A stretch of DNA of 64,000 bases from Anaeropeptidivorans aminofermentans (GCF_940670685.1 NZ_OW711693.1:930001-994000); one strand, 5' to 3'. Positions 7,610 to 16,485 are shown, counted from the stretch's first letter. Program-made: numbers and translations. Notes: a model not told the origin generated them from the sequence alone.

Positions 7610-9145
7610 ATGAACAGCGTAATAAAAGGTACCTCTTATATTCTCGTTAATACTCCTGATATGATTGTTCAAAACGGAACTACTCAGACTACTGAGAGAG
7701 TTGTTAATCCAGGCAGCGAATATTTAAAAGAAATTGATAAGCACATAAGAAGCTATGAAGACGTCGTAAATTATCTTCCAAATCAGGCTTATATCGGAAA
7801 CGTAACTCCTGAAGAATTAGCTGCAGTTGAAATGCCATGGTATGACAAGCTTATTACAAACGGCGAAAGATACGGCAAATTCGGCGAAATCATGCCTCAG
7901 GACGAATTTTTAATTTTAATGCAGGTATGTGACGCATTCGACCTTTTAAAGCTTGAAAAGGGCTTCGTAGCAAGAACAAGAGACGCTTTTGCAAAGCATC
8001 CTTTAATGGGCGAAGACGTTGTTGCAAGAATTAAAGAAGGCGTTGAGATTGCTGAAATAAAGAAATTTGTTGAAGAAGAGCATTCAGAGCCTTTATACCA
8101 TATGGGTGAATTAGTAGGCTATGTTAAAAGAGCCCATGACGTTGACACAAACCTTTCAGCTCATGTAATCCATGAAAACCTTGTTTCCAAGGCTACAAGC
8201 GTTCTTGCGCTTCTTCACCTTGTTGAAAAATCAGGTGTTGCTAAAGATGAAATTGAATATGTTATCGACTGTTCCGAGGAAGCTTGCGGCGATATGAACC
8301 AAAGAGGCGGCGGTAACTTTGCGAAGGCTGCTGCTGAAATCGCAGGTCTTTCCAAAGCTACAGGCTCTGACACAAGAGGTTTCTGTGCTGCTCCTGCTCA
8401 CGCTATGGTTCTTGCTGCTTCTCTCGTAAAATCAGGTGCTTATAAGGCAGTTGCCGTTACAGCAGGCGGCTGTACAGCAAAGCTTGGTATGAACGGTAAA
8501 GACCACGTTAAAAAGGGCATGCCTGTATTAGAAGACGTATTAGGCGGCTTTGCAGTATTAGTAACTGCTGATGACGGCGTTAATCCCATTGTTAATTTAG
8601 ACATCTTAGGAAGACATACTGTTGGAACAGGTTCATCACCACAGGCTGTTATTTCTTCACTTGTTGCCGATCCTCTTGAAAGAGCAGGCCTTAAAATAAC
8701 AGATGTTGATAAATACTCTCCTGAAATGCAGAATCCAGATATTACGAAGCCGGCAGGTGCAGGTAATGTTCCTGAGGCAAACTATAAGATGATCGGCGCT
8801 CTTGCTGTTAAGAGAGGCGACATGGAAAAGGCTGAGCTTGCAGGCTTTGCTAAAAAGCACGGTATGGAAGGCTGGGCACCTACACAGGGTCATATTCCTT
8901 CAGGCGTTCCATATATCGGCTTTGCAAAAGAAGACATATTAGCAGGAAAAATTAAAAACGCGATGATCGTAGGTAAAGGAAGCCTCTTCTTAGGAAGAAT
9001 GACAAACCTTTTCGACGGCGTATCTTTCATTATAGAAGCAAACAAAGGTGAAACTCAGCAAGCAGGCGGCGTTTCCGAAGAAGAAATTAAAAACATGATT
9101 GCAAAGGCTATGAAAGATTTTGCTTCCAGCTTAATTTCCGAATAG
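7610..9145 (+). CDS. grdC: Glycine reductase protein C, beta subunit GrdC
   Basis: A 511-aa protein starting at ATG 7610, 12 bases after AGGAAGG. GrdC is the larger subunit of protein C, which turns the Se-carboxymethyl group on GrdA into an enzyme-bound acetyl thioester and releases acetyl phosphate, the energy-conserving step. The sequence has the thiolase/FabH-like features of the family, including glycine-rich segments and a conserved C-terminal KGSLFLGRMTNLFDG. grdD follows directly. The terminator and repeats after grdA mean grdCD probably has its own promoter. Confidence 0.93.
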   Translation: MNSVIKGTSYILVNTPDMIVQNGTTQTTERVVNPGSEYLKEIDKHIRSYEDVVNYLPNQAYIGNVTPEELAAVEMPWYDKLITNGERYGKFGEIMPQDEFLILMQVCDAFDLLKLEKGFVARTRDAFAKHPLMGEDVVARIKEGVEIAEIKKFVEEEHSEPLYHMGELVGYVKRAHDVDTNLSAHVIHENLVSKATSVLALLHLVEKSGVAKDEIEYVIDCSEEACGDMNQRGGGNFAKAAAEIAGLSKATGSDTRGFCAAPAHAMVLAASLVKSGAYKAVAVTAGGCTAKLGMNGKDHVKKGMPVLEDVLGGFAVLVTADDGVNPIVNLDILGRHTVGTGSSPQAVISSLVADPLERAGLKITDVDKYSPEMQNPDITKPAGAGNVPEANYKMIGALAVKRGDMEKAELAGFAKKHGMEGWAPTQGHIPSGVPYIGFAKEDILAGKIKNAMIVGKGSLFLGRMTNLFDGVSFIIEANKGETQQAGGVSEEEIKNMIAKAMKDFASSLISE

Positions 9146-9156
9146 AGGTGAATACA

Positions 9157-10317
9157 TTGAGTAATGTAGAAAAGGTAATTGCTAAGATATTTAACGAGGT
9201 AGCTGATGGCCTTTTAACCGGTCAGATGGGAAGCATTCCTAATATAGCCATTACAGGTATAGGCAGCGAGCACGGCGAAGCAGAGGTTATGGCCGGAGCT
9301 TTAAGAGCCGCTAAATCCGGTATCAATGTAAGCTATATAGGAAGCCTTCACGAGGATGGCGTAACTACCGTTGAAGTAGAAAACGAAGAAGCTTGCCATA
9401 AGAAAATGGACGAACTTCTTGCCAATAAGGAAGTAGACGGAGCAGTAACAATGCACTATCCGTTCCCTATCGGCGTTTCAACAGTAGGAAGAACAATTAC
9501 ACCCGGAACAGGGAAAGAACTTTTTATCGCTACAACAACAGGAACATCTGCTACAGACCGCGTAACGGCAATGGTTAAAAATGCTATTTACGGTATCATA
9601 GCAGCGAAAGCCTGCGGAGTTAAAAATCCGACGGTAGGTATTATAAATATAGACGGCGCACAGCAGACTTATAACGCCTTGAAACAGCTTAAAGAAAGAG
9701 GCTACGATATAAATTTTGCTGAGTCCAAAAGAGCAGACGGCGGCTGTATTTTCAGAGGAAATGACATTCTTACAGGCGCTGCCGACGTAGTAGTATGCGA
9801 TTCTCTTACAGGAAACGTACTAATTAAAATGCTTGCTTCCTTCACAACAGGCGGAAGCTATGAAAGCGTTGGCTTTGGATACGGCCCCGGCGTAGGCAAA
9901 GGATATGACCAGATCGTTATGATTATCTCCAGAGCTTCCGGCGCACCTGTGATTTCAGGCGCTATCCAGTATGCCGCAGACCTTGTAAGAGGCAATTTCT
10001 TCGACATATCCCACAAGGAATTTGAAAAGGCTGAAAAAGCAGGTTTTAATGAAATCCTTGATAAAATAAAGGCTTCCAATAAGCCCGCTGCAAAGGCTGA
10101 TGAAGCTGAGGTTGTTGCTCCTCCGAAAGAGGTTGTTACAGCTCAGATTTCCGGCATTGAAGTTATGGACCTTGAAGACGCCGTTGCTGCTCTCTGGAAA
10201 GCAGGAATATACGCTGAAAGCGGTATGGGCTGTACAGGACCGATTATTTTGGTTCCAGAAGACAAATGCGAAAAAGCAGTGGAAATACTTCAAAAAGACG
10301 GCTGGATTACACAATAA
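9157..10317 (+). CDS. grdD: Glycine reductase protein C, alpha subunit GrdD
   Basis: I choose TTG 9157, six bases after AGAGGTG, over the in-frame GTG 9148, which would lie in the Shine-Dalgarno. grdE and grdB use the same TTG arrangement. The product is 386 aa. With this start the Cys of SGMGCTGPI is residue 359, which as I recall is the number given for the acetyl-thioester cysteine in characterised GrdD, and that supports the start. GrdD catalyses formation of acetyl phosphate from the acetyl-enzyme. An Ala/Lys/Pro-rich linker (about 305-325) separates the main PlsX-like domain from the C-terminal Cys domain. Confidence 0.93.
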   Translation: MSNVEKVIAKIFNEVADGLLTGQMGSIPNIAITGIGSEHGEAEVMAGALRAAKSGINVSYIGSLHEDGVTTVEVENEEACHKKMDELLANKEVDGAVTMHYPFPIGVSTVGRTITPGTGKELFIATTTGTSATDRVTAMVKNAIYGIIAAKACGVKNPTVGIINIDGAQQTYNALKQLKERGYDINFAESKRADGGCIFRGNDILTGAADVVVCDSLTGNVLIKMLASFTTGGSYESVGFGYGPGVGKGYDQIVMIISRASGAPVISGAIQYAADLVRGNFFDISHKEFEKAEKAGFNEILDKIKASNKPAAKADEAEVVAPPKEVVTAQISGIEVMDLEDAVAALWKAGIYAESGMGCTGPIILVPEDKCEKAVEILQKDGWITQ

Positions 10318-10325
10318 TTAAAAAT

Positions 10326-10354
10326 GAAAACTACCCGCTCAGCGGGTAGTTTTC
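10326..10354 (+). terminator. Strong terminator after grdD
   Basis: GAAAACTACCCGC pairs perfectly with GCGGGTAGTTTTC across a TCA loop, and the right arm ends in a T-rich tract. It begins nine bases after the grdD stop. Confidence 0.9.
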
Positions 10355-10403
10355 ATTTTCTGATAAATAGATTTCTATTCCTTTTTTATGAAAAGTTTAT
10401 ACT

Positions 10404-10541
10404 TATAGTAAATTTAAAGTTAAATAGTAGCAAAGCCGTATATTCACGAAGGCTCAAAAATATACCGTTTCCGAAGGAAATCCGTGTTTTTGAGCCTGAT
10501 GGGAATAGGCTTTTGCTGCTTCTTTATGATAAATTTACTAT
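10404..10541 (-). repeat. Palindromic repeat family A, copy 3 (reverse orientation)
   Basis: A 138-bp element with ends TATAGTAAATTT / AAATTTACTATT. Its reverse complement is nearly identical to the copy at 7028-7166, including the GGATTTCCTTCGGAAACGG centre. Copies in both orientations argue for mobility or spread as a hairpin. An open frame over it (10324-10554) is not a gene. No further feature is seen in 10542-10698. Confidence 0.75.
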
Positions 10542-10698
10542 TGAATCAATATAAAACAGCAGCATTTTCAATTTGCTTTTCTCTTATTTATGACCCTTTA
10601 AGGCCAAATATTTGCGGCGGAATTAAAAGCAAATTAACTATACTATAAAAAGTGATAAAGGCCGTTTTTTGATAGGATAGAGACCGTTTCTTGCCTTT

Positions 10699-11253
10699 TT
10701 AAAGTATAAGACTCTCTTTCGTAAGTTCATAATGACACAGTATGATTTTTGTATTATTTTTTTCTAAAGTATCCTTAGATTTGCCTATAAATTGAAACCC
10801 CACCTTTTCCATTACGGCGCCGGAGGCTTTATTTTCTTCTATATGCCTTCCCGTTATTCTTTTAAGGCCTGCCTGATTGAGGCCGTACGCTGCTACGGCT
10901 CTTAGGGCTTCTGTCATTATTCCCTTATGCCAAAAGCTTCTGCCGATGCAATAGCCTATTTCCCTTTCCTTTTTCATAATGCCAAGGTCCGTTAAGTCTA
11001 TAGAGCCTACAGGCTCATTGTTCTCCTTTAGGCATATGGCCCATGCCATATGTTCGGGGCTTTTATATTTTTGTGCCCATGATTTTAAAAGGGATATAGT
11101 TTCGTCGATGGTTTTATGAGGGGTCCATGTGAGGTATTTTGTCACTTCGCTGTCATTTGCCCAGTTTCTAAACATAGCTTCTGCGTCGTTTATCTCAAAA
11201 GGCCTTAAAATAAGCCTTTCAGTAACTATTGTTTTTGTTCCTGAATGGTTCAT
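10699..11253 (-). CDS. GNAT family N-acetyltransferase (RimJ/RimL-like)
   Basis: A 184-aa single-domain acetyltransferase. The N-terminus TERLILRPFEINDAEAMF is typical of the RimJ/RimL branch of the GNAT superfamily, and the central REIGYCIGRSFWHKGIMTEA segment holds the acetyl-CoA binding motif A in diverged form. It probably acetylates a protein N-terminus or a small amine, and the substrate cannot be read from sequence. It is downstream of addB on the same strand, with a double hairpin between them. Confidence 0.8.
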   Translation of the reverse strand: MNHSGTKTIVTERLILRPFEINDAEAMFRNWANDSEVTKYLTWTPHKTIDETISLLKSWAQKYKSPEHMAWAICLKENNEPVGSIDLTDLGIMKKEREIGYCIGRSFWHKGIMTEALRAVAAYGLNQAGLKRITGRHIEENKASGAVMEKVGFQFIGKSKDTLEKNNTKIILCHYELTKESLIL

Positions 11254-11282
11254 GATACCTCCAAATAAATAAGATATAAGAT

Positions 11283-11345
11283 GAATAAAACTAAGCTTTG
11301 CTTAGTTTTATTCACGAATACATTTTACGAAGAAAAATGTATGAG
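11283..11345 (+). repeat. Double-hairpin repeat family B, copy 1
   Basis: The first hairpin is GAATAAAACTAAGC (11283-11296) / GCTTAGTTTTATTC (11300-11313) with loop TTT. The second is ATACATTTT (11318-11326) / AAAATGTAT (11334-11342) around ACGAAGA. The same layout occurs at 54374-54435 and, reversed, four times at 19265-19594. Confidence 0.7.
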
Positions 11346-11368
11346 CAGGGCTTACCCTATATATAGAG

Positions 11369-14300
11369 CTAAAACTCGTTAAAGGAATTTTTGTTTTTAA
11401 TAATATTATACGGATTCTCCTTAGGGTCGAAGGCGCAAATGCCTTTATACTGACAGTAATCGCAGCCTGTGGCGTTTCCTTTTTTAAAGGGCAGGGGAAG
11501 TATCCTTCCGCCGATCATATGCCTGCCTATTTCTTTGGCCTTTTCTACAGAGTAATCCATGGCTTTTTTAAAGGTGTTTTCATCGGCTATGGCACCGGAT
11601 CTGCTTGTGTATTCCCCCTTGGCATTTTTGTTTACGGAAATTACGGGAGAGGACTTCTCTATACTGTTATCCAATGCTTCTATTACTGTGCTTTCCCCCA
11701 ATATAAGGCCGCTCATTTTAAATTGCTCCAATATGAATTTTTCAATATTATCAGGAGAAATTTTTTCATTATATTCAATCACAGGGTCATTTATTCTAAA
11801 ATAAAATATTCCCCCCGGGAGCATTTCGGTTTCAATATTAAAAAGGGCCTTTGCGTTTTTAATGAGGCTATTGATATAAAGAAGCAATTGCAGCTGCATT
11901 CCGTAATAGATATCTGTGGGGTTAAAGGCCTTGCTTCCTGATTTATAGTCTATGATTTTAACATATACCTTACCGTCGCTTTTTAGCAGGTCTACTCTGT
12001 CTATTCTTCCCGTAAGCATTAGGATATGCTTTTCGCTAAGTTCTATTTTTATTCCCGTTAAGGGGCTTTTTATTCCAAAGTCTATTTCTGCGCCGTAAGG
12101 CTTAAAGCTTCCTCTTTTTAAATGAAGGCTTAATGCCCATATGGATTTTCTGGCTGTTCTTTCGGCTCTCTGAAGAGCATAGGTGGCAGGGGCATCATTA
12201 AGGAATATATCGCTTTTAAAGTTATTTTTTACAATGCTTATGGCTTTATTTGTATATAGGTCGATATCCCTTTGATTGAGGCTGCCCCATTCCATATTAT
12301 TTTCAAAAATAAGCCGTGAAAATTCTTCCAGTATACTGTGGAAGAGGTTTCCCATATCAAGGCTTCTTACCTGATATTCACTTCTTTCCTTAAGACCCAG
12401 ATTATATTTTGCGAAAAAGGCAAAGGGGCATTCAGCGTATTTTTCAAGCCTTGAAACACTGGTTTTAATTTCCCTTGGATAAAGCATTTCTGTGGTTTCA
12501 GGGCTTAGGCTTTCATGGCCTTTTGAATGGGCTATTTCCTTTATTTTCTTTATATAGCTTGCGTATTTTGTATTGTTTTCATACCACTCAATAAGGGCTT
12601 TATAAAGGCTGTTTATATTTTTCTCTTTTAAACTGTTCTGTATTCCCAATGCCGCCTTTTCAAGCATGGGCTCAGGAAGGGAGATGAATTCTTCTCCTGA
12701 ATAATCCAGGTTTGTGTCTTCAAAAAGCTTCTCTATCCGTGAAATAACGAAAGAGGAAAACATTGCCTTGCCTTCTAAGTCAGAGGAAGGGTAGGAGAGG
12801 ATTAAAAGCTCCGTTGCCCTTGCAAGCACGGAATAAATCAGGAAATTATCATTTTGCATTGCCTGAAAACTATCCGGTGCAAGCTCTATACCCTTTTCAG
12901 AAAGGGAGGCTCTGTCCTTATCACCTAAAATGCCGTCGTCCTTTTTTACCTTGGGAAATTCGTTTTCCAGTACACCAAGAACAATCAAAGCCTTTATTTC
13001 ATCTAAACGGCTTCTGTAAATATCGCCGAATATAACTCTGTCTCTAACGGGAGGGATTGCTCCCGTATCTCTTGATAAAATACCTGTTTCAAATATTTCA
13101 AAAAACTGAGAAAGGTCCATTTGAATGTCACCGAAAATATCTGAAATTTTATCAAGGACCTGACATAAATTTTCCCATGCGCCCAGATGTTTTTTCATAA
13201 GAGGCTTGTCGTCTTTATTATAAGCTTCTTCATAAAGAGCTTCCATGCTTTCTTTCACATTCAGCTCCTTAAGCATATGATATAGCCTTAAAGTAAATTC
13301 ATTTCCAGTAAGAGCTGTTTTTTTGCTCATGCCCTCGGCAAAATAATTGATATATTTACATGCTTCATTCTTTAGCTCATGAATCTTATCCTTATTAAAT
13401 AAAGAGTCTTTTGAAAAGCCGTAGAGCCATTCAGGAAGGCGCCATTTATAGCCCTTTATGCCATAGGCGATAACGTAATTTTCAAGGATGTCAATATCAT
13501 CTTTATTCATGGGAATAAGCCCTGATTTTAAGAAACGGAATATGCTTTCATAAGACCAGTCTCTTGCCGGAATTTCCACGGCGGCTCTTACAAGCTCTAT
13601 AAGAGGGTGGGCGGATATATCCATACGGGAATCTATGAAAAATGAGATGTGATAGCTTTTAAATATGCTTTCAACCATATTTTCATAAGCCTTCATATCG
13701 GCCGCTAAGATTGCAATGTCACAATATTGATAGCCTTTATCGCGGACAAGCTCTATGATTTTATCGGCGGCCATGGAAACCTCATCGTAACGGGTTAAGG
13801 CCCTGTAGATTTTTACTCTCTTATTCTCCCCTGTAAATCTCACCGGCCTGTAATTAAAATAATTTTTCTCAAGAAAAAGCAAATCAGGGGCATCTTTAAG
13901 CCTGATACAGTCCTTCAAAAGAAGAGGAGAAAGTATTTTTATGCCTTCTTTTGAACAAATATCTGTAAGTTTGTTTACGGCTCTTTTAATCTCAAAGAAT
14001 ATATCGTTCTGCTTTAAATCCCTATAATATAAATCCCCTGTTCTAACTGTAAGGCTGATGCTTACTTTTTCGGCTTTTTTTAATAAAGATGAGATTACTT
14101 TGTACTCCTGAGGGGTAAAACCTGAAAAATTATCAATCCATATATAAGCGCCTTCTATAAAATCCAGCTGATTTATATTGACGGCTAAAATATCCAAGGC
14201 TTCGTCCATGGAGATATAATTATTTTCTATATAGCTTAAATAGGAGGAATATATCAGGGCAATATCCGATAGTTTAATATCCTCAGGCTGATTTTTACGG

Positions 14301-14725
14301 GAGGAATCTAAAAGATCGTTGGGGCTTATGCTGTACTGGTGAAATTCTTTTATTAAATCGCATATTTTATCGATAAACCCGGGGGTAATATTCGTATTTT
14401 TAAAAAATTTAAGCTCATTTTTATGGATGTTTAATATTTTTCGAATGAGCATTGCTTTTGCAGTATCGTCCAGGCTTTTTTGAGATTTTATTCCCGTCTG
14501 GCTGAACATATGGTATGCAAGCCGCTGAAAGCTTAGCACCTGAATATTCATGATAACCTTGTTTTTGGATTTTTCCGCAAGTTTCCGTTCGGCTTCCAGA
14601 GAAAACTGCTCAGGGACGATATAAATAATGTTTTTAAATTTATCCTCAGAAAGAGAAAGCATCTCTTTGAAGCATTCTTCAGTTTTTCCTGTTCCGGCTC
14701 CTCCGAAAATATATTGCATTTTCAT
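11369..14725 (-). CDS. addB: ATP-dependent helicase/nuclease subunit B
   Basis: A 1118-aa protein. I choose ATG 14725, preceded by AAAGGTG, over an upstream in-frame ATG at 14776, because the Walker A motif GGAGTGKT then lies at residues 8-15 as in AddB. The C-terminal half has the nuclease domain with a 4Fe-4S cluster site: Cys766 in YAECPFAF and Cys1088, Cys1091 and Cys1097 in CDYCQYKGIC. The IDYKSG motif (about residue 925) is part of the RecB-type nuclease. AddB pairs with AddA to process double-strand breaks. An adjacent addA is usual, but here the next gene downstream is a GNAT. Confidence 0.93.
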   Translation of the reverse strand: MKMQYIFGGAGTGKTEECFKEMLSLSEDKFKNIIYIVPEQFSLEAERKLAEKSKNKVIMNIQVLSFQRLAYHMFSQTGIKSQKSLDDTAKAMLIRKILNIHKNELKFFKNTNITPGFIDKICDLIKEFHQYSISPNDLLDSSRKNQPEDIKLSDIALIYSSYLSYIENNYISMDEALDILAVNINQLDFIEGAYIWIDNFSGFTPQEYKVISSLLKKAEKVSISLTVRTGDLYYRDLKQNDIFFEIKRAVNKLTDICSKEGIKILSPLLLKDCIRLKDAPDLLFLEKNYFNYRPVRFTGENKRVKIYRALTRYDEVSMAADKIIELVRDKGYQYCDIAILAADMKAYENMVESIFKSYHISFFIDSRMDISAHPLIELVRAAVEIPARDWSYESIFRFLKSGLIPMNKDDIDILENYVIAYGIKGYKWRLPEWLYGFSKDSLFNKDKIHELKNEACKYINYFAEGMSKKTALTGNEFTLRLYHMLKELNVKESMEALYEEAYNKDDKPLMKKHLGAWENLCQVLDKISDIFGDIQMDLSQFFEIFETGILSRDTGAIPPVRDRVIFGDIYRSRLDEIKALIVLGVLENEFPKVKKDDGILGDKDRASLSEKGIELAPDSFQAMQNDNFLIYSVLARATELLILSYPSSDLEGKAMFSSFVISRIEKLFEDTNLDYSGEEFISLPEPMLEKAALGIQNSLKEKNINSLYKALIEWYENNTKYASYIKKIKEIAHSKGHESLSPETTEMLYPREIKTSVSRLEKYAECPFAFFAKYNLGLKERSEYQVRSLDMGNLFHSILEEFSRLIFENNMEWGSLNQRDIDLYTNKAISIVKNNFKSDIFLNDAPATYALQRAERTARKSIWALSLHLKRGSFKPYGAEIDFGIKSPLTGIKIELSEKHILMLTGRIDRVDLLKSDGKVYVKIIDYKSGSKAFNPTDIYYGMQLQLLLYINSLIKNAKALFNIETEMLPGGIFYFRINDPVIEYNEKISPDNIEKFILEQFKMSGLILGESTVIEALDNSIEKSSPVISVNKNAKGEYTSRSGAIADENTFKKAMDYSVEKAKEIGRHMIGGRILPLPFKKGNATGCDYCQYKGICAFDPKENPYNIIKNKNSFNEF

Positions 14726-14790
14726 TAAAACACCTTTTTCTATAGTATAAAGACTTAATTTAAAATCAAGGTCCATATTCCAATAATTAC

Positions 14791-14814
14791 GAGAAAACGC
14801 AAATGCGTTTTCTC
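14791..14814 (-). other. Hairpin upstream of addB
   Basis: GAGAAAACGC / GCGTTTTCTC with loop AAAT forms a perfect 10-bp stem. Its tip resembles the hairpin at 48611-48632 and the first stem of the family B double hairpins. It has no obvious gene to terminate. Confidence 0.5.
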
Positions 14815-14895
14815 TTTCTCAATTATAAAGTAAATAGCTGCAAAAGTATAGTTTATACTCACTGAACTTAAAAACGAGTACAAGCGCAAGCTTAC

Positions 14896-15023
14896 GTAGT
14901 AAAACAATTTAATTACGGTAAGAAAAACCCTATATTTTGAATAGCTTAATATAAGCGATTCTATATATTTAAGCCGTTTATAAAAAATAAATTTTTGTTA
15001 CTGCATTAAAACTGTTTTACTGT
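14896..15023 (+). repeat. Degenerate element with TAGTAAAACA / TGTTTTACT ends
   Basis: The ends are a decayed inverted repeat and the interior includes AAGCCGTTTATAAAAAATA and TTGTTACTGC, shared with the element at 22859-22988. A small hairpin (CTAAACTT / AAGTTTAG) lies just after it at about 15058-15083, and a similar one is at about 19797-19825. Confidence 0.45.
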
Positions 15024-15150
15024 AAATCGTTTTTTAGTCTGCCGCCCTATAGGGTTACTAAACTTATTTTAAAGTTTAGCAACTATATGAATAATTTAGG
15101 TTTTGCCCTAATAAAATATAACATGTTTAATTATAAGGAGGTTCTTCATA

Positions 15151-15576
15151 ATGGGCGGAACTAAAATAATAGTGCTTAAATTAAAGGAGATAATTAAAAC
15201 CGCATTAATCGTCATTGCCGGTATTATTCTTATACTCCTGCTTATTAAGTTTTTCCTGCCGAAAGATAAAGACAATGCCGGGGAAAGTGTAAGATACATG
15301 CCGGGTACATATACTGCAGAGATTTATTTAAGCAAAGGTAGCGCTGATGTGGAGGTTACTGTTTCGGAAGATAAGATAACAAAGGTTGCACTTAAGAATA
15401 TCGATGAGAGCCAGGAGGTTTTTTATCCTCTTCTTAAGCCTACTATGGAAATTATAGCCTCTGAAATACTTGAAACCCAGTCTCTTACAGTAGACATACC
15501 ATCGGAAAACACGGTAACGGGACAGGTGCTTGTAGGAGCAATAGAAGAAGCCTTGGAAAAGGCCAAGCAGAATTAA
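15151..15576 (+). CDS. Membrane-anchored protein with FMN-binding-like domain
   Basis: A 141-aa protein starting at ATG 15151 after AAGGAGG. One hydrophobic segment (about residues 16-34) is followed by a basic turn and an extracytoplasmic domain with MPGTYTAEIYLSKGSADVEVTV, the layout of small FMN-binding (FMN_bind-like) domains. The flavinylation motif SGAT is not present, and the matching region reads SENTVTGQVL, so covalent flavin attachment is doubtful. It could be a structural or redox accessory protein at the membrane. It is convergent with the XRE regulator gene. Confidence 0.55.
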   Translation: MGGTKIIVLKLKEIIKTALIVIAGIILILLLIKFFLPKDKDNAGESVRYMPGTYTAEIYLSKGSADVEVTVSEDKITKVALKNIDESQEVFYPLLKPTMEIIASEILETQSLTVDIPSENTVTGQVLVGAIEEALEKAKQN

Positions 15577-15666
15577 AGTACATAAATAAAGTAAAATATA
15601 GCCCATTTACTTTTATTCCGACAGAAGTAAGAGGCTTTAAAAGGCTTAGGCTAGAGCAAAAATAAA

Positions 15667-15697
15667 TTGACATGTTATTTGTATTCACAAGTATAAT
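15667..15697 (+). promoter_or_regulatory. Promoter-like element ahead of a terminator, no gene between
   Basis: TTGACA (15667-15672) and TATAAT (15692-15697) are consensus boxes with a 19-bp spacer. Only about 75 nt separate the predicted start from the end of the hairpin at 15730-15775, so any product would be a short RNA. Confidence 0.4.
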
Positions 15698-15729
15698 CAT
15701 TTAAAACAAATACCGCCTGTTAGGCTGGT

Positions 15730-15775
15730 GCGATAAAGAAGGTCCGAAGAATTTTCTTCGGACCTTCTTTATCGC
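15730..15775. terminator. Bidirectional terminator between convergent genes
   Basis: A perfect 21-bp stem, GCGATAAAGAAGGTCCGAAG onward (15730-15750) with its complement at 15755-15775, around an ATTT loop. It lies between the plus gene ending at 15576 and the minus XRE gene ending at 15782. Confidence 0.8.
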
Positions 15776-15781
15776 AAATAC

Positions 15782-16120
15782 TTATTCGAGAGGCCTACGT
15801 TCATGAGGCACTGGATCATCTGTAAACCCGATGAGATAATCTACACTTGTATTGTAATAATAAGACAGCTTAATAAGAACTTTAACTGGAATCTTTGTTT
15901 TTCCATTTTCGTAGTTTGAATATGTACGCTTTGTTACGCCAATATAATTGGCTATTTGCGTCTTTGTGTAATTGTACTGCTCTCGCAACTCTTTTAAATG
16001 TATTTCTTGTAACTGCAATTGCTCTGCTAAATCTTGCTGTGAAAGCGTTTTCCCCTTCCGAAACAATGAAGCTTTAGGGCTGAGATTTAATGAGCCATCT
16101 TCATTTTTACTTTTAAACAT
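15782..16120 (-). CDS. XRE-family transcriptional regulator
   Basis: A 112-aa protein with start ATG 16120 behind AAAGGAG. An in-frame ATG at 16141 would place that Shine-Dalgarno inside the coding region. The C-terminal half is a Cro/CI-type helix-turn-helix, with NYTKTQIANYIGVTKRTYSN as the recognition region and ISYYYNTSVDYLIG-like ending as in small Firmicute repressors. The N-terminal half is a Gln/Leu-rich extension, possibly a coiled coil for dimerisation. It is divergent from a truncated second XRE-like gene, with an inverted repeat between them. Confidence 0.85.
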   Translation of the reverse strand: MFKSKNEDGSLNLSPKASLFRKGKTLSQQDLAEQLQLQEIHLKELREQYNYTKTQIANYIGVTKRTYSNYENGKTKIPVKVLIKLSYYYNTSVDYLIGFTDDPVPHERRPLE

Positions 16121-16136
16121 AAATATTCTCCTTTTT

Positions 16137-16206
16137 GACATTAGTGTTTATCATATTAACTAGTATAGAACACAATCGAATGGCAGTTGACCTTCACTAA
16201 ATGTCA
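16137..16206. promoter_or_regulatory. Separated inverted repeat upstream of the XRE gene
   Basis: TGACATTAGTG (16137-16147) and CACTAAATGTCA (16195-16206) are inverted copies, one base different in length, flanking the divergent promoter region. This is a plausible autoregulatory operator pair for the XRE protein. Confidence 0.4.
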
Positions 16207-16207
16207 A

Positions 16208-16360
16208 ATGAGAAAAAATATGAAATTTATAGATTTAAACAAAAATATGATTCAGCAAATAGAAAGCCGCCAACGTTTTGTAACAGATATCGAACTTAGA
16301 GCATTTTCAAATTTCTTTGATATTACAGTCGATGAGCTTATACAGGACGATAGCATATAA
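16208..16360 (+). pseudogene. Remnant of an XRE-type regulator
   Basis: A 50-codon frame from ATG 16208 encodes IESRQRFVTDIELRAFSNFF followed by DITVDELIQ, which is the last helices of a Cro/CI HTH domain without the recognition helix. An overlapping frame from 16201 begins MSNEKKYEIYRFKQKY, as if the original N-terminus is now in another frame. No good ribosome binding site is seen. I read it as a frameshifted and internally deleted gene. Confidence 0.5.
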
Positions 16361-16363
16361 GGC

Positions 16364-16485
16364 TATAGTAAATTCCTCATAAAGAAGGAAAAAAGCCGAT
16401 TCCTTAAGGAATCAGCTTTCCTTCAGAAACAGCATATTTTAAATCCTCATGAATATATGGCTTTGTTACGGTTTGCTTATATATA
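16364..16485 (+). repeat. Palindromic repeat family A, copy 4
   Basis: It begins TATAGTAAATTCC and contains TCATAAAGAAGGAAAAAAGCC and ATATATGGCTTTGTTACGG, like the copy at 7028. The right end is decayed. Confidence 0.55.
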
